Positions 55,671 to 64,000 of a stretch of 64,000 nucleotides of DNA are shown here, one piece after another. Made by a program: the position numbers and the translations under genes. This DNA comes from Ariolimax columbianus (lineage: Eukaryota > Mollusca > Gastropoda > Stylommatophora > Arionidae), in NCBI GenBank assembly GCA_036924085.1, contig JAVGWX010000011.1, positions 31,928,386 to 31,992,385 on the forward strand. The letters run 5' to 3'. The notes beneath the pieces are model-generated. The model did no database searches, had not been told where the DNA came from, and saw only the letters and a list, made by a program, of their open reading frames with translations. Position 1 is the stretch's first letter. Each line of letters begins with the position of its first letter.

Positions 55671-56175
55671 GACCATATTTATTTGAACGTCCTATTTCTC
55701 TGCACAACATTAACTTGTCTCGTTACTCACAATTACAAGAACATAGTTGCTCGACCTCTTTAACCCAATTATCTCCAATTTTTGGTCAATCGTCAAAAGC
55801 TAACGAATCGATGGTTTTATATCTGATGCAGGTACACGTGAACACCTGCGGATGCCAGAAACTCAGGTGCAGAGAATGTACGAAGTAGCACGCGTCCCTG
55901 TAAATATTGTGCTTACACCTATTCTATCAGGCGATGCGGGCCGTCGAGTACGCTATCGGTGAATTATAAGAGCTGATATCACAGGATAGAAACTGCTATA
56001 TTCTCCCGGGGCTCTTTAAAACACTTAGTTTTATTGATATCAAATATGCTGGCGACCATGACTGATGTCGATTACAGCAACATATAAATAATCGAGGATA
56101 GTGAACACAAATGGTGTATTATATTTCTATGTACAAAGTAATAAAGTGAAATATCTAACACTACTAATTATCTAA
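55671..56175. other. Unassigned DNA
   Basis: A 126-codon plus frame at 55508-55888 overlaps the LINE in part and has no motif of its own. Nothing is supported here. Confidence 0.35.
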
Positions 56176-56179
56176 AACT

Positions 56180-57676
56180 AGTATATTTCTAAATTGGAAA
56201 CAATGGAAAAAGTAGAAAAAAGAGACATCTTGATCATCATTGGAGATTTTAATGCGAAAGTTGGAGAGAAAAGAGCCGACAAAGAGAAAGTGTTCGAGTA
56301 CCTTTCGGTTTGGGACACAGAAATGAGCGAGGAGAAAAACTGGTTGCATTCTGCAAGGAAAATAACCTATGCATTGCTAACATCTTTTTTAAACAACATC
56401 CGCGAAGACTATACACGTGCACCTCCCATGATGGTAACAGCAGAAATCAAATATTACATCCTGGTACAAACATGATGGAGGTCAAATGTACTGGCAACAA
56501 AAACGGACTGCGATACGGACCACGAATTACTGTTTGCAGTTTTCAAAACAAGACTACGTAGGATCAACAAAGGTTGCCAGCCAATACGCTTCGATGTATC
56601 AGCAATACCTACTGAATACAACATCAAAGTAGAAAAAAATTTGAGGCGTTGCTTGCAGTACACGAAGAGATGCCATCTGAGGAGTTGACATCGCACACAA
56701 GGGATATTTTAATCTCGACAGCGAATGAAAATCATTTCAGGATGTCACACAAGAAACAGAGCTATATATCAGAGGAAACACATAGACTCATTGAAGAAAG
56801 GGAACAATTAAAACAAATGGGAAGTCAGGGGACCAACACAGCATATAAAACTGTGCAAGAAAAGTTAGAAGAGAAATAAGAAAAGATAAAAGAAAATCGT
56901 TCGAGTACAAACGTCGTCAGAACGACTGATGGTGTCACAGGTGCTTTTGAAATCACTACCGGCGTAAGACAACGGTGTATGCTTTATCCTCTGTTGTTCA
57001 ACATCTACGTGGACAAAATCGCATCACAGACTGGTCAAATTGAGACATCTGAAGCAGAAAATTACTCAATTCACGAATTACTCTTTGCAGATGATCAGTG
57101 CTTGCTGTACGACGATGAAAACAAACTGCAAAACCACATGAACGCGCTTGCGACAACCTGTGCTAAATATAATATGCGAATTAGCGAGAATAAAACAGAA
57201 ACTATGATCAGTACAATTCCTGGGCCACTCAAGATAAGACTAAATGATATTTCTCTTCAACAGGTCCATGAGTTCAAGTATTTGGGCAGTATTTTTTCGG
57301 CAAGATCGACAGGAAAATTGAGACAAGGTGTCAGAAAGCATCCGCTGTGACTTATCAGCTGTCCCCACTGCTTAGACACCCGAGCATTAGTTTGGCAACA
57401 AAGCAACAGCTGATAAACAGTATATTTATGCCGATTCTGTGCTACCAGTGCCAAACACGGCCTCTGTCAAAAGCGCGCGAGAGCAGAAATTCGACGTCTG
57501 AAATGAAGTATTTGAGGAAAGTCATCGGTGTTACCAGAAGAGACAGAATGCGGAACGACGACATTCGAAGAATGGTCGGAACTACGTCTTGTATCGAATA
57601 CATTTCCAGGCAGAAAGTAAGTTGGCTTGGTTCTCTCATGAGAATGCACCCTCATCAACTTCCACTGATGGCTTAA
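56180..57676 (+). mobile_element. LINE with endonuclease and RT, RT core partly deleted
   Basis: Plus strand: KVEKRDILIIIGDFNAKVGE (56210-56270), GHRNERGEKLVAFCKENNLC, KQHPRRLYTCTSHDGN, TDCDTDHELLFAVFKTRLRR (catalytic DH), a linker with EETHRLIEEREQL and KTVQEKLEEK. It then passes directly to TGAFEITTGVRQRCMLYPLL, FNIYVDKIASQ, the active site ELLFADDQCLLY (57085-57120), VHEFKYLGSIFSARS, LSPLLRHPSISLATKQQLIN and VSWLGSLMRMHPHQLP. The segment that should hold RT fingers and palm A (the first catalytic Asp) is missing at about 56900-56935. The endonuclease resembles family A; the C-terminus differs. Confidence 0.87.
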
Positions 57677-57699
57677 AATGCTGGTAGATCTGGCTACAG

Positions 57700-57835
57700 G
57701 GTTTGTTCTCTGGTGTTTGTTGTCTGGTGTTTGTTGTCTGGTGTTTGTTGACTGGTGTCTGTTGTCTGGTGTTGGTTGTCTGGTATTTATTGTTTGTCTT
57801 TTGTTTTCTTCTATTGTCTGGTATTTGATGTCTGA
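57700..57835. repeat. (TGTTGTCTGGTGTT)n short tandem repeat
   Basis: About 14-base units TGTCTGGTGTTTGT are repeated with drift (gactggtgtc, ggtatttattg). Confidence 0.88.
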
Positions 57836-57923
57836 TGAGAGAAGTAGTGAAACCTATGACCCTGATCAGTACTGACCTCTGATCATAAAAGAGATAGCCA
57901 GTGACCAACCTAAAACCCATCCG

Positions 57924-58063
57924 CTTGGACCTCTCCAGCACCAGGATGATGCCGCAGGGAGAGACATCGAGGTCCGCTGGTCACGTTGTGACGCTTGTAC
58001 CTCTCTAGCATCAGGATTATGCCACAGGGAGAGTCATCGAGGTCCGCTGGTCACGTTGTGACG
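57924..58063. repeat. 70-bp tandem duplication
   Basis: Two copies of a unit containing GAGGTCCGCTGGTCACGTTG lie 70 bases apart, with several substitutions in the first half. Confidence 0.92.
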
Positions 58064-58244
58064 AAACTACACGACTGAAATGAAAAAATTGGTTGTCTAC
58101 AGACTCTGCAGAATCTGATGTCTGTTGTATGGTGACCTCTTGTCTGGTATCTTTGTCTAGTTCTGTTTAGTGCTAATCTGTTTATCATAGATTCGATCTG
58201 CGTTTCTATTTGCCTAACAACAAACTATTTGCACTTCTCATAGT

Positions 58245-58440
58245 AATCTGGCGCAATGGTACGCTGTGTCCACCAAGTGAAGTGCCACTATGTTTCGTTC
58301 AGTCAACAGACGCAATGTTATGATATATTTACCAAGTGAAGTTCTGCTATGTTTTGTTCAGTCAACTGACACGATGTTATGATGTGTTCACCAAATGAAT
58401 ATGCTGCAATAGTGAATACAGTCAACTGACACGTTGTTAT
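58245..58440. repeat. Diverged tandem repeat of about 63-66 bp, 3 copies
   Basis: CACCAAGTGAAGT.C..CTATGTTT and CAGTCAAC.GAC recur three times. The third copy is the most diverged. Confidence 0.8.
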
Positions 58441-58765
58441 TTCTATTTAAAGGCGAAGGCTGCCTTGCGGTTAAACCAGTCAGTTGGCCATGGCTCATAA
58501 GTGAACCGTTCTTCGACAAGGTAGGTAATCTTGCGCTCCATCCCTGTCTCCAGTCGTTAAGACAGTGGACGATTGGATTGTCTATGCCCACTAGAGTCTC
58601 CTCAGCGTGGACTTACTGGCGATATAGGGGTCTGGGCTGATGGATCTGGGGTTGGTATTTAGCCATCTGTTTCATGATTAGAGGGCGAGTCATGATCCGG
58701 GTTGTTGGTTTCACTACTTCTGTCCGGCAGCTACCTCTACCTCCGCCACTCGTTGATTACTTGCC
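58441..58765. other. Unassigned DNA
   Basis: No motif is recognised. It precedes the broken end of the family F LINE. Confidence 0.35.
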
Positions 58766-60150
58766 TGCCCCTAGAGAAGTGCAAGAACGCAGACCTGTTT
58801 CACCCAGCTTCTGACTTAAAAACTGTCAGATGTATTTCCGTCCAACTGAATGGTGGCCTCCATGTCTTCGTGGAAGGAGATAACTAATTTAAGCAATTTT
58901 GGTGGACAGCCAATAATTTATTGAACCTTATATAGAGCTGGTCTACTCACGCTGTCGAAAGTCTTTGCAAGATCGACGAACGCATTGAACAGAGCTTATT
59001 TTGTTCTCTGCATTTTTCTTGCAGCTGTCTCAGTGTAAAGATCATGTCTGTAGCGGAAACCCTCGCTCTAAACCCACATTGAGACTCGGGCAGTACGCGA
59101 TCAGCAAGCTTCTCAAGTCTTTAGAATGACACGAGCGAATGCTTTTCCTGCTTTGCTCAGCAGGGAAATTTCCCTGTAGTTGTCACAGTCGTCTTTGTCT
59201 CCTTTGTTTTTGTAGAGTGTGACTAATCTTGCATTTTGCATGTCTCGTGGTATGTCTCCTTCCCCCCAGCATTTAGTTAACAACCTGTAAAGGATCGGAA
59301 AAAGAACCTCTTTGTTTTCCTTGATTACTTCTGAAAGTATGTTGTTATTTCCCGGAGCTTTTCCATTTGCCAAGCTATCAATTCTAAGGACAGCTCTTGT
59401 TCTGTAGGCGTGATGTAGAGTTCATGCATTACTGGGTATTTTGGCGCTCTATCGACTAACTCTATATTAGACTTACTTCATAGAAAAGGCTTGAGTAGTG
59501 TTCCACCCATCTCTCACACTCAGTTTTTAACCTGATAATAAGTGTTGGTAACGCACATATGATTTCTTGAGCAAAACTCCAGCAACCACTGGCCGTTTTC
59601 ATTTATCTTGCTTGTACCATGATGACCCAAGCACGTAGGCCAGGAGAGGTAATCTACCCAACACGCGCACTGAGATCACCCATAGTGACTAATTCTTCAT
59701 CTTTGGGAAAAGAGTTTGTAATTCTCTGAAGACTATCATATAATATTTGTCTTTTTTTCACATGTGCTTGTTAATGTTGGAGCGTAGGCACCGACTATGT
59801 TAATTTTTCCTGCAGACATTAGCCCGAGAGACATTAGACTGAGAGACATTAGCCCTGTTTCACTTGCCGGTGTACTGATGCAGTCCAAAAGTTTGTTTTG
59901 TGTGGCAAAGCCGACGCCATGTATTCTGTGTTTCTGTGCATCACGGCCCTGCCAGAAGCAGGTGTAATTTTTTTTCTTTAATTGTACCACTGTAATTTTT
60001 TTCTTTAATTGTACCACTACTTAGTTTCCTGTAGTGCAGCAATGTCAACACCCAGTCTTTCGAGCTCAAAGTCTATGTTGGCAGTTTTTGCTGTGTATGT
60101 GTCCTCAGTCACTTTGTGCATGTCAATTCCACGTTCCAGATTTCAAGATG
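58766..60150 (-). mobile_element. Family F LINE, inverted 5' part of a twin-primed copy
   Basis: Minus strand from 60145: AKTANIDFELERLGVDIAAL, QETK, YTCFWQGRDAQKHRIHGVGF, TQNKLLDCISTPASETG, KINIVGAYAPTL, EELVTMGDLSARVG (the GDFNARVG position), NENGQWLLEFCS (endonuclease). There is a deletion near 59570, then RWVEHYSS, LYITPTEQELSLELIA, ANGKAPGNNN. The RT follows with FPILYRLLTKCWGEGDIPRD, ARLVTLYKNKGDKDDCDNYR, LPESQCGFRA, SATDMIFTLRQLQEKCREQN, GCPPKLLKLVISFHEDMEAT and VRSWVKQVCVLA, where it breaks off at 58766. The plus-strand piece from 60150 begins with the residues that should come next. A 27-base duplication (tctttaattgtaccact) lies at 59966-60020. Confidence 0.88.
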
Positions 60151-60718
60151 CCTTTAGAATTATCTTCCTATTCGGACTTTTCTTCGCAGCCTTGCTGCAT
60201 TGTGCTTTCAGGCGGGAAATTGGTGACGTCCGCAGTAGATTTGATGGCACGATGTACAATCTGGCAAGGCTCAGGTCTAAGTCCAAAACAAGGGATAATC
60301 TCAACAGAGAGCTATTGTTTGCTGATGATGCAGCCTTGGTAGCGCACGACGAGGACACTCTACAATCATTCATCAATTGTCTGTCTGATGACTGTGACAT
60401 ATTTTCACACAAAGTAAACGTGAAAAAGACGGTTGTCCTAAAACAAGTTGGAACGGCACCTGTAAAAACAATTTCGCTAAATGAAGATCCTCTTGATGAA
60501 TTTCAAGTGTTCAAATATTTGGGCTCCACAGTAACAGCACCACTATCACTCGATGAAGAGATCTATATACGCGTGGGGCAAGCAGCAACAACTTTTGACA
60601 GGCTGAAATAAAGGCTATGGAATAACAGAAAGCTGAGACTAAATACAAAGATCATGATATACCAAACATGCCTGCTTGGTACACTGTTATACAAAGCGTA
60701 AACATGGGCAACACATTC

Positions 60719-60786
60719 TTCTTCTTCTTCTTCGTCTTCTTCTTCTTCTTCTTCTTCTTCTTCTTCTTCTTCTTCTTCTTCTTCGT
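60719..60786. repeat. (CTT)n microsatellite, the 3' tail of the J-family LINE
   Basis: There are about 22 CTT triplets on the plus strand with two CGT interruptions. This corresponds to (GAA)n on the strand of the LINE. Confidence 0.95.
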
Positions 60787-62186
60787 ACGCTGTCAGACGT
60801 CAACTTGAATTTGTTCGAAGAAAGCAGCTGTCATCCTGAGGTTGTCGACACTGCCATAGAGCTTGTCTAATGTTGCCACTGGTGATGGACACATGTATTT
60901 TCTCTAGTCCTCATACATCGGGCAATTTTCCAGCGGATGTTCAGCGGTCATTTTCCCTGTGCCACACGAGCATTCGTCAGTGCCACCTATCTTCAGTTTA
61001 TTGAATAGATGGTACCTCAGTCTGTTGTGGCCTGTGCGGAGTCTGAAGACCACGACCTGCTCTCTTCTGTTCAGCTGGTAGTAGGCATCATTTTTTGTGT
61101 AGCCAGTGTGTTCTGTTTCCAATTTGGCCATGTATCTGGCCCTAATAAGCCTTTTGGACTCTTCGTAGGTCACACTAGAATCTGGTTGTGGTAGTCTTCA
61201 CCTTCTTTTGCCAGTCTGTCTGCCTCATTGTTGCCTTGGATGTTACAGTGGAATGGAACCCACTGTACCACTACTTTTTTTGGTGCGGAATGCTGGCATA
61301 GTTGACAGAGTACTGCTCTTAAATCATTAAGTTCAGTATTTTTCTGGCTTTTTAGTGCTGTGACCACGGCCAGGGCAACTGTGAACAGGACTATCTGGCT
61401 TTCATTGCTTTCGCCTGTGAGCATTGCTTCTACTGCAGCCTTCAGTGCCTCTGGGTCCAGTCCATGCTTGGGTGGTTTTCCGCTATGTACCTCAGGGTTA
61501 TGTCTCTTCTTTCTTTTTCAGTCTGGCTGTTCTTGTTTCCAATACCTGGTATATTTTCTACCACCTCCGGAATGATATGCTGCTTCCAGGTGGGTTTGCG
61601 TACAGTAGGGATTGGCTTTGGTGTTGTTACGGTGTTCATAGGGTCCTCGTTCATTTTTGCTTTGGCAATGTCTGCAAAGTTTCTCCGCTTTAGTTTCCCA
61701 TTTCCAAATCTATTTGTCTCTGATGTATTGGATGGTCTGTCAGTCTTCTGAGTTTCTGTGTTTGCTGCTGGGCTCTACAGTCTCTTCTGTCGGTCATGGA
61801 TTGCAGATTTGTGATCTTTTCAAGTTCTGCTATTGGAGTTGACTTCATGCCTCCAGTTTTAACTCTCATGGCTTGGTTTTGAAGTTTGCTAATTTTATCA
61901 AAGTTCGCCTTTGCTGCTGTTGTCCATGACGCAAAGCCATACTCGAGAACTGGTCTCACTCTTCCAGTGTACAGTTTCTTTAGTACTCTTTCGTCTGCTC
62001 CCCAGCTTGTGCCAGCAGGTTTCCTCATGATTGCCATTCTTTGTCTGGCACTCATTCGGTTTCTCTCGATCTGACTTTTCCATGTCATGCGCCGATCAAA
62101 TGTAACGTCCAGGTAGTTTGGGTTGTCGTTTGGCCGCAGATATTTGCCGTTAAGACTTATTTTGGTGTTCTGTGGTTTATTTGAAA
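60719..62186 (-). mobile_element. Family J LINE: RT C-terminus, RNase H, Cys-rich tail and (GAA)n end
   Basis: Minus strand from 62186: NTKISLNGKYLRPNDNPNYL, DVTFDRRMTWKSQIERNRMS, GTSWGADERVLKKLYTGRVR, PVLEYGFASWTTAAKANFDK, LRRLTDHPIHQRQIDLEMGN. A partial RNase H domain lacks its YTDGS start and runs from LDPEALKAAVEAMLTGE through VALAVVTALKSQ to WVPFHCNIQGNNEADRLAKE. The C-terminal domain reads TYEESKRLIRARYMAKLETE, TGHNRLRYHLFNKLKIGGTD, ECSCGTGKMTAEH, and ends SLRMTAAFFEQIQVDV. The tail on this strand is GCGTACGAAGAAGAAG (60719-60790). GCAACACATTC occurs at 60708-60718 and 62187-62197, the target-site duplication. It is 5'-truncated within the RT. Confidence 0.93.
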
Positions 62187-62639
62187 GCAACACATTCAAG
62201 ACACGAGAAGAGATTAAACAGTTTTCATATGCGATGGCTTGGCAGTATAATGAACATAAAGTGGCAGGACCAGGTGACCAACTCGGAAATACTGAAAAGC
62301 GCCAAGATACTTTCCCTCTTCTCGACTCTGAGCAACAAGAGACTGGAATCGTTGTGTCACGTGATACGAATGTGAAATACCCGTATTCCGAAGCAATTAC
62401 TCTTCCCTGAACTCATATCGGGTACCAGAACACAAGGAAGGCCTAAATTAAGATAGGCGAACGTTTCAAAAAATGCTTGTACGATTTTGCGATCAATCAT
62501 AACATCTGGGAGGAGATTGCAGAAGATAGAGCTATATGGAGAGCGACCTTGAGAACGGGCGAGGCATCAGAGCTAGTTCTGATGACAAAGATGGAAGACA
62601 AGCGACGTAAAAGAAAGGAGCCTACACCACACCAATGAA

Positions 62640-63048
62640 ACTTCTTATTCTAGAACATGGCATACCACGTCCACTCCAGACTTGGCGTTTTCCACAGGGT
62701 ATATTCACCACAAAATAGACGGCCAGATGCTCAACCAATTGGCAGGTAGCGACCACAGGCCAATTAGGCTAGAAATTAATATGGAAGTAGGCCCACAGGA
62801 AATAAAACCGCTCCCACGTTGGAACTATAAACGAGCCGACTGGGACAGATTTGCAATGCTGACAGATGGACTGTGTGAAACTATCAACACACGAAATAAC
62901 AATATGAAACCGATGGTGGAAAGCCTAAGCAAAGCAATACTGCAAGCAGCAACCGAAACCATCCCAAGAGGGGCAAGGAAAAACTACAAGCCATATTGGA
63001 ATCATGAACTGCAGAAAGCGGAGGATGAAGTCTCAAATGCTAGGACAT

Positions 63049-63083
<35 letters not shown>

Positions 63084-64000
63084 CAATCTATGGACGCAAA
63101 CATAGTCCTCAAGGCCATCACGCAGAAATACAAAAGAACCAAATGACAAGAGACAGCTAGAAAAACAAAACAGAAAACCTCAATTTAGATAAAGAAGAGA
63201 ACAAACTATGGAATTTAGTCAGAGCCATGAATGACGAAACACCATCAAAGAAACAAATTACCATCAAGCAGGGCGACAACATGCTTACTGGAAAAAAAGC
63301 AGCAAACGCCTTTAAAGAACATTATGCCAGAACAAACCACATTGATGTCCCTACAGACAGGCATACATGCATTAATGAAGACCAATAGAGCCACGACAAC
63401 ATCAAGATGGCACCAGAGGAGTACATGATGGCAAAACTAACAATGAATGAAATGGATGAGGCCATGAGAACTTTAAAGAAAAAGAAACCCGGAAAAGATG
63501 AGGTAACAAACGAAATGCTGATGGGGTTGGGCCAAACAGCAAAGAGGAAGTTACTGTCAGTCCTAAACCAAAGCTAGAAAAGGTGAATTGTACCGCAGGC
63601 ATGGAAAGATGCTGTACTTATACCAGTACCAAAGAAAGAAAAAGATAGAAGAGATCCAAATAGATACAGGCCCATCAATCTACTGAGCAGTGTAGGCAAA
63701 CTGATGAAGCGTATGATAAACACCACACTGATGTGGCACCTGGAAGAAAAACACATATTTATCCCACAGCAAGCAGGATTTAGACAACACAGATCCACTG
63801 AGGACCAGATCGCTCTCAAAGGAAATAGAAGATGCTTACCAAGAGAAAAAGCATACATTAGCGGTTTGGGTGGATATAGAGAAGGCATTTGACAAGGTGT
63901 GGAAAGGGGGACTTTAAAGTCAAGCTACGAAGAAGTGAAGTGTGTGGGAAAATGTACAGATGGATCAGCCACTACCGCGAAAATAGAACAGCCAGAGTAC
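62640..64000 (+). mobile_element. Family J LINE, endonuclease end and RT, running out of the window
   Basis: Plus strand: the endonuclease end TWHTTSTPDLAF, NQLAGSDHRPIRLEINMEVG (SDH catalytic motif), PRWNYKRADWDRFAMLTDGL, then IPRGARKNYKPYWNHELQKA. An (AG)n run of about 28 bases lies at 63053-63081. The linker continues NKLWNLVRAMNDETPSKKQ and TGKKAANAFKEHYARTNHID. The RT has MNEMDEAMRTLKKKKPGKDE, LIPVPKKEKDRRDPNRYRP, INLLSSVGKLMKRMINTTLM, QQAGFRQHRSTEDQIAL and VWVDIEKAFDKVWKGG (palm A, 63860-63905). The active site lies beyond 64000. It is the same family as 38100-40640. Frame changes occur at 63050, 63400 and 63850. Confidence 0.9.

Larger units (their letters stand above)
60150..62630 (+). 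mobile_element. Family F LINE, direct 3' part of the twin-primed copy, split by a J-family LINE
   Basis: The plus strand starts FLFGLFFAALLHCAFRREIG, DGTMYNLARLRSKSKTRDNL, then the active site NRELLFADDAALVAHDEDTL (60310-60360). It continues DEFQVFKYLGSTVTAPLSLD, RLWNNRKLRLNTKIMIYQTC, LLGTLLYKA and TWATHS up to 60718. It resumes at 62187 with ATHSRHEKRLNSFHM, IMNIKWQDQVTNSEILKSAK, LELISGTRTQGRPKLR-type text and GEASELVLMTKMEDKRRKRK near 62600. The interruption is the insertion 60719-62186, flanked by a repeated 11-base target. Together with 58766-60150 it covers endonuclease to C-terminus of a single element. Confidence 0.88.

Overview
The window looks like intergenic, repeat-dense DNA of a multicellular animal. 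I recognise no host protein-coding gene. The content is non-LTR retrotransposon (LINE) fragments of several clades, two mariner-type transposase pseudogenes, tRNA-derived SINEs and many minisatellite arrays. The mix of CR1, RTE, RNase H-bearing Jockey-like elements and LINEs with a C-terminal zinc finger suggests a marine invertebrate, possibly a gastropod mollusc. That assignment is inference; nothing in the window names the species.

For description I group the LINEs as follows. Family A has the HIKRHNGLE C-terminus: 1-700, 14050-18075, 30078-30630. RTE has a pentanucleotide 3' tail: 2578-4186, 32350-32835, 35165-35690. Family F has the LRQLQEKCREQ, LLYGSETW and zinc-finger-tail signatures and is the commonest: 5480-6850, 32945-33215, 34800-35055, 35730-36555, 41290-44690, 44940-45310, 51230-54125, 54130-54600, 54905-55670, 58766-62630. 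Family J has RT plus RNase H plus a Cys-rich tail: 38100-40640, 42003-42480, 60719-62186, 62640-64000, and probably 26735-27560. CR1 is at 45310-47215. Other RT fragments lie at 9350-13250, 21100-25420, 48240-48985 and 56180-57676. Mariner pseudogenes lie at 36790-37440 and 50040-50930.

Four structural themes stand out. (1) Several minisatellites are expansions of a short piece of transposon coding sequence in its original place: the endonuclease DxDH motif (14477-16356), the RT C-terminal LLYSSETW motif (36195-36480), the mariner SPDLAP-like motif (49331-50045), and probably a mariner N-terminal linker (37439-37676). (2) Three LINE copies have their 5' part inverted head-to-head against their 3' part, and the two halves are complementary in coding content (2578-4186, 51950-54125, 58766-62630). 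This is the signature expected of twin priming. (3) Nested insertions give relative ages: a SINE inside a LINE with a 13-bp target duplication, a J-family LINE inside a twin-primed F-family LINE with an 11-bp target duplication, a J fragment inside a long F element, and an A-family fragment inside a 37-bp minisatellite. (4) LINE 3' ends carry family-specific simple-repeat tails: GAA for J, TGAMC for RTE, TTA for F. One large GAA composite array (13484-14050) appears to be built from a J-family tail.

All coding remnants carry stops or frameshifts, so nothing here is likely to be mobile now. The two short A-family copies (1-700 and 30078-30630) are very alike and are among the younger insertions. 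Stretches not assigned to a repeat are listed as such. Coordinates of degraded elements are approximate to tens of bases, and all reading was done by eye without database searches.
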